Source: Fuerstiella sp. | Lineage (GTDB): Bacteria > Planctomycetota > Planctomycetia > Planctomycetales > Planctomycetaceae | Reading direction: 5' to 3' | NCBI GenBank assembly: GCA_022843805.1 | Contig: JALHMY010000057.1 | Coordinates: forward strand, 1-60,157 | Length of the DNA stretch: 60,157 bases | Shown here: positions 55,684-60,157 of the stretch, piece by piece | How positions within the stretch are numbered: position 1 is the stretch's first letter | Layout of the letters: the number at the start of each line of letters is the position of its first letter | Notes under the pieces: generated by a model | The model's input: only the letters and a program-made list of their open reading frames with translations | Database searches by the model: none | What the model was told of the DNA's origin: nothing | Position numbers and translations under genes: made by a program

Positions 55684-57102
55684 ATGCAACATTCTTCACT
55701 GTTTTTGCGGTCGGGGCTGGCGATTGCCTCTCTCCTCTGCACCATGACCTGCACCGTTGTTGGAGAAGAAGTTCGCTGGTCCACCGATATTGAGAAGTCT
55801 CTTCAGGAAGCGAGCAGGCGAAACACGCCTCTCTTGATGGAGTTCACTGCTTCCTGGTGCGGATACTGCAAAAAAATGGAGGCATCCACCTTTACAGATC
55901 CTGTACTGTCGAAGCGCATTAACAGCCAGTTTATTCCGGTACAGATTGACGCTGACAAGCATGCCGATCTTGTAAAGCACCTGCAAATCAAAGGTTTGCC
56001 GGCCATCCTTGTGGTTGCTCCCGACATGTCGATCATCGAGAGCATATCGGGTTATCAAACGGCCGATGCACTCACTCGCCGACTCGATCAGGTTCAGGCC
56101 GTTCGAGCTCAGGCTGAAGCAATTGCTGCATCGCAGCAGAATCCCCGGGCGATAACATCTCAGCCGGTCCAGGCTCCTGCACAGGTCCAGGCTCCTGCGT
56201 TCGACGCGGTAATGGCCGAACAGCCAGCGCCGTCACAGATCGAAGCAGATGGCTTTGCCCGTGTTTCGGAAAACAGCGATCAGGAAGCCGCGCCTTCTCT
56301 GGATCTCTTTCAGGGAATTCCCGAAGCACAGGCGACGAGAGTCCCAAATGTTCGGAAGTCCGAGCCATCGCCTTCGATTCAACCGTCACGAAATCCTGTC
56401 CCTATGGTGAAGGCTCGGCCTGCCGGGAAGACAGTTGTAAAGAGTTCGGATCAGGAGAATCCATTCGGATCTTCAGAGAATCCGTTTGCGCAGCCTGCAT
56501 CGTTGAATGACCCTGCGATCTCCTCTGACAATCCTTTTCAAACGATCAGCGAGTCCCAGGGAAATGATCCGACAATCTCCGATGAGTCCGCTGAAGAATC
56601 TGTATTCGCTGAAGTCGTCACCCCGACGAATTCAGCAAAGACCACTGCCGAACGATCAGGTGCAGCACTTGCTGGCGAAGCACAGTCCAGTGGGACTCAG
56701 TCCGGTGGGGTACAAGTCAGTGATCGACCAGTTCCAGTGCCGGCGGGTGCCTATGCCGCTTCAGCAGCCGCCTTTAACAGCGTGTGTCTGGTCAGTGCTG
56801 TTGAGGATCGCGACATTCTGAAGGGGTCGTCCGAATTTGCTTTGGCTTACAGAAACCGAATCCTGTTCTTTCGCACCCAGGAACATATGGCTCGGTTTAT
56901 GGTCTCTCCGGACAAATACTGGCCGATGCTGGATGGAATCTGCAGTGTCACGCTGGCAGAAACTGGCCGACGAATTCAGGGAGATGTTCAGTTTGCTGCC
57001 GTCTTTCGAAAACGAGTCTGGTTTTTCTCCAGCCAGGAATGCATGAAGGCATTTCTTGAAGACCCCGCAGAAATGGTGGAAGAAGCACTCGAACAGCTCT
57101 GA
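55684..57102 (+). CDS. Exported thioredoxin-fold protein with two C-terminal YHS-like modules
   Basis: A 472-residue protein: signal peptide (about 1-27), a thioredoxin domain with Cys59-Gly-Tyr-Cys62 (EFTASWCGYCKKME) and the cis-proline in IKGLPAILVV, then a long low-complexity linker (about 145-350) rich in Gln, Pro, Ala and Ser with three NPF motifs, and a C-terminal part made of two YHS-like repeats: CLVSAVEDRDILKGSSEFAL..ILFFRTQEHMARFMVSPDKY and CSVTLAETGRRIQGDVQFAA..VWFFSSQECMKAFLEDP. YHS modules often bind metal or handle metal cofactors, so a thiol-redox/metal role in the envelope is an inference. ATG 55684 is used, without a strong Shine-Dalgarno. It is divergent from the unknown exported gene. 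Confidence 0.88.
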   Translation: MQHSSLFLRSGLAIASLLCTMTCTVVGEEVRWSTDIEKSLQEASRRNTPLLMEFTASWCGYCKKMEASTFTDPVLSKRINSQFIPVQIDADKHADLVKHLQIKGLPAILVVAPDMSIIESISGYQTADALTRRLDQVQAVRAQAEAIAASQQNPRAITSQPVQAPAQVQAPAFDAVMAEQPAPSQIEADGFARVSENSDQEAAPSLDLFQGIPEAQATRVPNVRKSEPSPSIQPSRNPVPMVKARPAGKTVVKSSDQENPFGSSENPFAQPASLNDPAISSDNPFQTISESQGNDPTISDESAEESVFAEVVTPTNSAKTTAERSGAALAGEAQSSGTQSGGVQVSDRPVPVPAGAYAASAAAFNSVCLVSAVEDRDILKGSSEFALAYRNRILFFRTQEHMARFMVSPDKYWPMLDGICSVTLAETGRRIQGDVQFAAVFRKRVWFFSSQECMKAFLEDPAEMVEEALEQL

Positions 57103-57202
57103 CAGTCGACGAACCCGCATTCGTCCCTGTAACCTTCGCAACTGAATATACGGCCGTCCCGGTGAAATCACCGAGTGACAGTGTCAGTGCATCAGTTTCC
57201 CC

Positions 57203-57207
57203 GGAGG
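57203..57207 (+). promoter_or_regulatory. Shine-Dalgarno GGAGG deciding the S9 peptidase start
   Basis: GGAGG 9 nt before ATG 57217. It selects this start over an in-frame GTG at 57175. Confidence 0.7.
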
Positions 57208-57216
57208 TTATTTTCG

Positions 57217-59580
57217 ATGTGGAGTGACCCATCTGTTCGAATGAGCAGCGTTCAGACAGGCTCGTCGCGATCAAAATTGTCAGTGCCGCGGACATTCGAT
57301 TTTCCGGCGACTGTCGCTGGCGTGATCACCACTCTGGCGATCACGGCTGCATTGCTCGCGACAGGTCCCCGATCGGCTTATGGTCAGGCCGTTCAGGTCA
57401 CAGCGGCTGCGGCTCAGAACCTCCCCGGTCAGCAGACCGCAGCGGCCACCGACAGGCGTGAACCCATCACCTGGGATCATGTATTCGGGATCAACCGAAT
57501 CAGTGTCGGAGGCAGTTCACCGGTTCGCTACACATGGATCAGCGACGATGACTACATCGTTCGCGAATCGTCCGGCTGGAAACGCATCGTCGCTCGCACG
57601 GGAGAATCGGCCAGCTGGTATGATGAAACCCGCCTTGCAGAGAAGCTGCAGATGGTTGAAGGAGTCAGTCCTGCAGATGCCAAAAGCATGGCTTCCGGTG
57701 CATGGAAACACGTTCTGCACGAACTGCGTATTGTTGTCTTCGAACGAGCCGATTCGCTCATCCGAATCTCGCTGGATGGCGAGCAGCTGGCTGTCGTAAA
57801 AGGAATTCCATCCGGCGCAGAGCTCGCCAGCCTGAGCCCCACCGGTTCTGCAGTCGCCTTCATTCATCAGAACGAACTCTGGTCAGCCAGTTTTCAAACC
57901 GGGGAAGTTCGTCGCCTGACTCACGATGCCAGCGAACATGTTCGCAATGGTAAGGCGGACTGGGTCTATTTTGAAGAAGTCTATAGTCGCAAATGGGATG
58001 CGTTTCGCTGGAGTCCGGACGGCACGAAGTTACTGTTTCAGCAGTTTGATGATACTCATGTGCCTCAGTTTTCAGTGACCGATCAGACTCTTGTACAGCC
58101 CGTTACTGAGGTTGAACATTTTCCGAAAGCCGGAGAAAACAATCCTCTGGTGCGGCTCGGCATCGTCTCATGCGATGGCGGTCCCGTTACCTGGGTCAAC
58201 ACGGATCACTGGTCACCCACCGACCTGATTATTTCGTACTTTGACTGGCTGCCGAACAGCTCTGCGGTGTACTGGTACGCCCAAAATCGAGTGCAGTCGT
58301 GGCTGGACGTTGTTCAGTCGGACGTCAGCGACGGAAGATCGGCAGCGCTGCTCCGAGACCAGACCGGAGCATGGGTCGACAATCCGGGAGCATTAACCGT
58401 TTTGAAGGATGGCAGCTTTCTGATGTTCAGCGAACGAACCGGATGGCGGCATTTGTATCGGGTTAGCGCGGATGGTCAGACGTGTACTCCGGTCACTTCC
58501 GGTGACTGGGAAGTCCGCTGGCTGCTGAGCGTGAATGAGGATCAGCAGTTTGCCATCGTTGCAGGCACCCGGGATTCTCACATTGCCGAAAACCTCTATC
58601 GAGTCTCACTGAAACCCGAGTCGCATGAAGTGCTCCGTCTCTCTCCGGAAGACGGACATCATTCGGCAAACGTGAGTCTGCGCGGCGGCATGTTCGTGGA
58701 TTCGTGGAGCAGCCTGCAGCAGCCGACGGCAATTGTGTTGAGAGATGCTCTGGGGAACGAAGTGAAACGGCTGCATGAGCCTGTTGCCGTTCCTCACGAT
58801 GAATACCGCTTTGGAAAGGTGGAGCTGCGTGATCTGCCGATGGCTGATGGTTCAAAGACAGCTGCCATTTTTGTGTTGCCACCGGATTTCGATGAAACAA
58901 AAACATATCCGGTGTGGCTGATGACTTACGGTGGACCACATTATCCCGGGGTTAAGAACGCCTTCAGCGGCCGCCTGATGGAACAACTGCTGGCCAATCT
59001 TGGTATTGTTGTGATCCGCTTCGACCCCAGAAGTGCCAGCGGTTATGGGGCAAAAAGCGCATGGCTCGCCTACAAGCAGCTGGGGGTCGAGGAAACTCGT
59101 GATCTGGTGAGCGTCTGCGACTGGCTGGACAATCAGAGCTGGGTCGATGAGACCCGTATTGGCATGAGCGGACACAGTTATGGCGGGTACTTTACTTCGT
59201 ACGCGATGACTCACTGCAAAAAGCTGTGTGCCGGTATTGCAGGAGCACCGGTCACTGACTGGGCCAACTATGACACGATTTACACAGAACGCTTTATGCT
59301 GACGCCTCAGGAAAATCCGGATGGTTACCGGAAGTCTTCGGTGGTGAACGCTGCATCCAGTCTGCATGGAAGACTGCTTCTGCTGCATGGTCTGATGGAT
59401 GACAATGTTCATCCGTCAAACAGTTTGCAGCTTATGCATCAGCTGCAGCGCAGCAACCGACAGTTTGAAGTGATGTTCTATCCAACAGCCCGGCATGGGC
59501 TCTTTGGAAGTCACTACGAAAAGCTGACGTTCAACTTTATTGTGGAAGCCATGGGGAAACCAGACGCAATTCGCCGCTAA
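57217..59580 (+). CDS. Dipeptidyl peptidase IV-type serine peptidase (S9), exported
   Basis: A 787-residue peptidase. The N terminus has a 30-residue basic region before the signal segment (VAGVITTLAITAALLATGP). An eight-bladed-type propeller (about 70-520) contains the DPP IV substrate-binding glutamate motif DWVYFEEVYSR. The alpha/beta-hydrolase domain has the triad Ser654 (GMSGHSYGGYF), Asp728 (GLMDDNVHP) and His760 (TARHGLF). Members cleave X-Pro or X-Ala dipeptides from N termini; here it would act in the envelope. GGAGG decides ATG 57217. It lies 114 bp after the thioredoxin gene on the same strand. Confidence 0.93.
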   Translation: MWSDPSVRMSSVQTGSSRSKLSVPRTFDFPATVAGVITTLAITAALLATGPRSAYGQAVQVTAAAAQNLPGQQTAAATDRREPITWDHVFGINRISVGGSSPVRYTWISDDDYIVRESSGWKRIVARTGESASWYDETRLAEKLQMVEGVSPADAKSMASGAWKHVLHELRIVVFERADSLIRISLDGEQLAVVKGIPSGAELASLSPTGSAVAFIHQNELWSASFQTGEVRRLTHDASEHVRNGKADWVYFEEVYSRKWDAFRWSPDGTKLLFQQFDDTHVPQFSVTDQTLVQPVTEVEHFPKAGENNPLVRLGIVSCDGGPVTWVNTDHWSPTDLIISYFDWLPNSSAVYWYAQNRVQSWLDVVQSDVSDGRSAALLRDQTGAWVDNPGALTVLKDGSFLMFSERTGWRHLYRVSADGQTCTPVTSGDWEVRWLLSVNEDQQFAIVAGTRDSHIAENLYRVSLKPESHEVLRLSPEDGHHSANVSLRGGMFVDSWSSLQQPTAIVLRDALGNEVKRLHEPVAVPHDEYRFGKVELRDLPMADGSKTAAIFVLPPDFDETKTYPVWLMTYGGPHYPGVKNAFSGRLMEQLLANLGIVVIRFDPRSASGYGAKSAWLAYKQLGVEETRDLVSVCDWLDNQSWVDETRIGMSGHSYGGYFTSYAMTHCKKLCAGIAGAPVTDWANYDTIYTERFMLTPQENPDGYRKSSVVNAASSLHGRLLLLHGLMDDNVHPSNSLQLMHQLQRSNRQFEVMFYPTARHGLFGSHYEKLTFNFIVEAMGKPDAIRR

Positions 59581-59723
59581 CGGAAAATCGTCCCGTTTCA
59601 TTTTCCGCTTCCCCGTACTCGTGCTCGAAAAGAGCGTGTAAACCCGGTTGATCCGCTGAACCCACGCGTTGCCGAGTGCTTCGTGGATGTGTATGGCTGG
59701 CAGTTGCCAGAACGTGCCGTCAA

Positions 59724-59776
59724 TCCCGTCGGCGGAGCGACGGGTGTACGGTACACCCGTCGCTCCGCCGACGGGA
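59724..59776. repeat. Perfect palindrome, 26-bp arms, 1-nt centre
   Basis: 59724-59749 and 59751-59776 are exact reverse complements (TCCCGTCGGCGGAGCGACGG...) with a single G between them. Such a long perfect palindrome with no loop can extrude as a cruciform. It starts 144 bp after the S9 peptidase stop and has no T-run. Confidence 0.85.
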
Positions 59777-59937
59777 CTTTGCAGCGGTGGAGATTCCGTC
59801 AACGCAAAACACGAAGCTGATTGAAGCTGATTATGGACAATTCCTGAGCGTGACGTTCGACCAAGGCCCTGATCTCATTCCCATTCGACCAGCACTTCAC
59901 CGAATCCTGCTCACTTCAGTTGTCGTAGAATCCGTCT

Positions 59938-60034
59938 TTAACCACAGATGACACAGATGACACAGATTTTCACAGATAACAGGGGCGACCGTGTTTTTGT
60001 TTTATCTGTGCCCCTCTGTGCTATCTGTGGTTAA
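59938..60034. repeat. Inverted repeat of the ACCACAGAT type
   Basis: TTAACCACAGAT (59938-59949) is matched by ATCTGTGGTTAA (60023-60034); inside, GATGACACA is repeated in tandem and CACAGATAACA (59971-59981) pairs with TGTTTTATCTGTG (59998-60010) allowing an insertion. The whole makes an imperfect 97-bp hairpin. Confidence 0.75.
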
Positions 60035-60080
60035 AAAATGCGACTCAATGACAAGTCATGGGGCTGGATAAGCATTTGAG

Positions 60081-60157
60081 GTTTGTCCGCACCGGCGGCA
60101 GCGGTGTCGTTGCAGACTGAGGAAGAATTGGCAGAAAAATTTCAGGGCAGAAAAATG
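60081..60157 (+). repeat. Dispersed element, copy 2 (truncated by the window end)
   Basis: The reverse complement of 51285-51362 with scattered differences. It contains GGCAGAAAAAT at 60130-60140 and 60146-60156 (16-bp period), preceded by GTTTGTCCGCACCGG and GAGGAAGAATT. Confidence 0.8.

Larger units (their letters stand above)
59581..60157. other. Intergenic repeat region at the right edge
   Basis: No gene. It holds CCGTACTCGTGCTCG (59613-59627, related to the hexamer arrays at 51.4-51.6 kb), a 26-bp-arm palindrome (59724-59776), an imperfect long inverted repeat built on ACCACAGATGACACAGAT (59938-60034), and at the very end the second copy of the 51285-51362 element. Confidence 0.65.

Overview
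The window reads as chromosomal DNA of a planctomycete (Planctomycetota, probably order Planctomycetales; a Fuerstiella/Gimesia-type marine lineage is my guess only). The case rests on: two DUF1559 pseudopilin-like proteins with the H-x9-DG C-terminus, one with a partner small lipoprotein and one heading a lipoprotein-transporter operon; a giant secreted protein opening with an LEPR-XLL-type motif; a PVC-type membrane dehydrogenase/cytochrome c chimera; weak or absent Shine-Dalgarno sequences at many starts; and intergenic palindromic repeats of a kind common in this phylum. lpxK shows a lipid A-making, Gram-negative style envelope. No rRNA, tRNA, CRISPR array, phage module or intact insertion sequence was found.

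Layout. 1-472: dispersed palindromic repeats. 473-11667 (+): a 2,837-residue multidomain surface protein followed by an 868-residue hybrid histidine kinase with its own receiver and Hpt domains. 11691-16650 (-): a phytoene-desaturase-like FAD oxidoreductase, a small lipoprotein, a DUF1559 protein and the tRNA thiolase mnmA. 17086-25606 (+): the membrane arm of respiratory complex I in the order nuoH-J-K-L-M-N, without nuoI and without the peripheral-arm genes; NuoL carries a histidine-rich insertion and NuoH an acidic serine/glutamate tail. 25756-26770: a helical protein of unknown function and a convergent lipoprotein. 27004-36222 (-): the large ceramidase/propeller/HEAT/cytochrome chimera, then a DUF1559 - lipoprotein - SLC13/DASS transporter operon.

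36467-45360: a UAP1-type nucleotidyltransferase, divergent lpxK, a YebC-family regulator, a seven-bladed lactonase, a GH5-like glycosidase, a dienelactone hydrolase and a C5 cytosine methyltransferase split by one frameshift. 45385-47799 (-): a single polypeptide joining a metal-dependent amidohydrolase to a class III (glutamate-1-semialdehyde-mutase-like) aminotransferase. 48264-52890: a Tat-exported protein of unknown function, hemB, a 1.1-kb intergenic nest of repeats, and moeA. 53080-55350 (-): a secreted cyclophilin and a planctomycete-type exported protein of unknown function. 55684-59580 (+): an exported thioredoxin with a C-terminal pair of YHS-like modules, and a dipeptidyl-peptidase IV-type S9 peptidase. 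59581-60157: more repeats, including a 26-bp-arm palindrome and an inverted copy of an element from 51285-51362.

Most gene content is envelope, respiratory and exported-enzyme functions. The points most worth following are the giant surface protein/hybrid kinase pair, the amidohydrolase-aminotransferase fusion, the modified complex I membrane arm, the split methyltransferase and the GGCAGAAAAAT repeat family.
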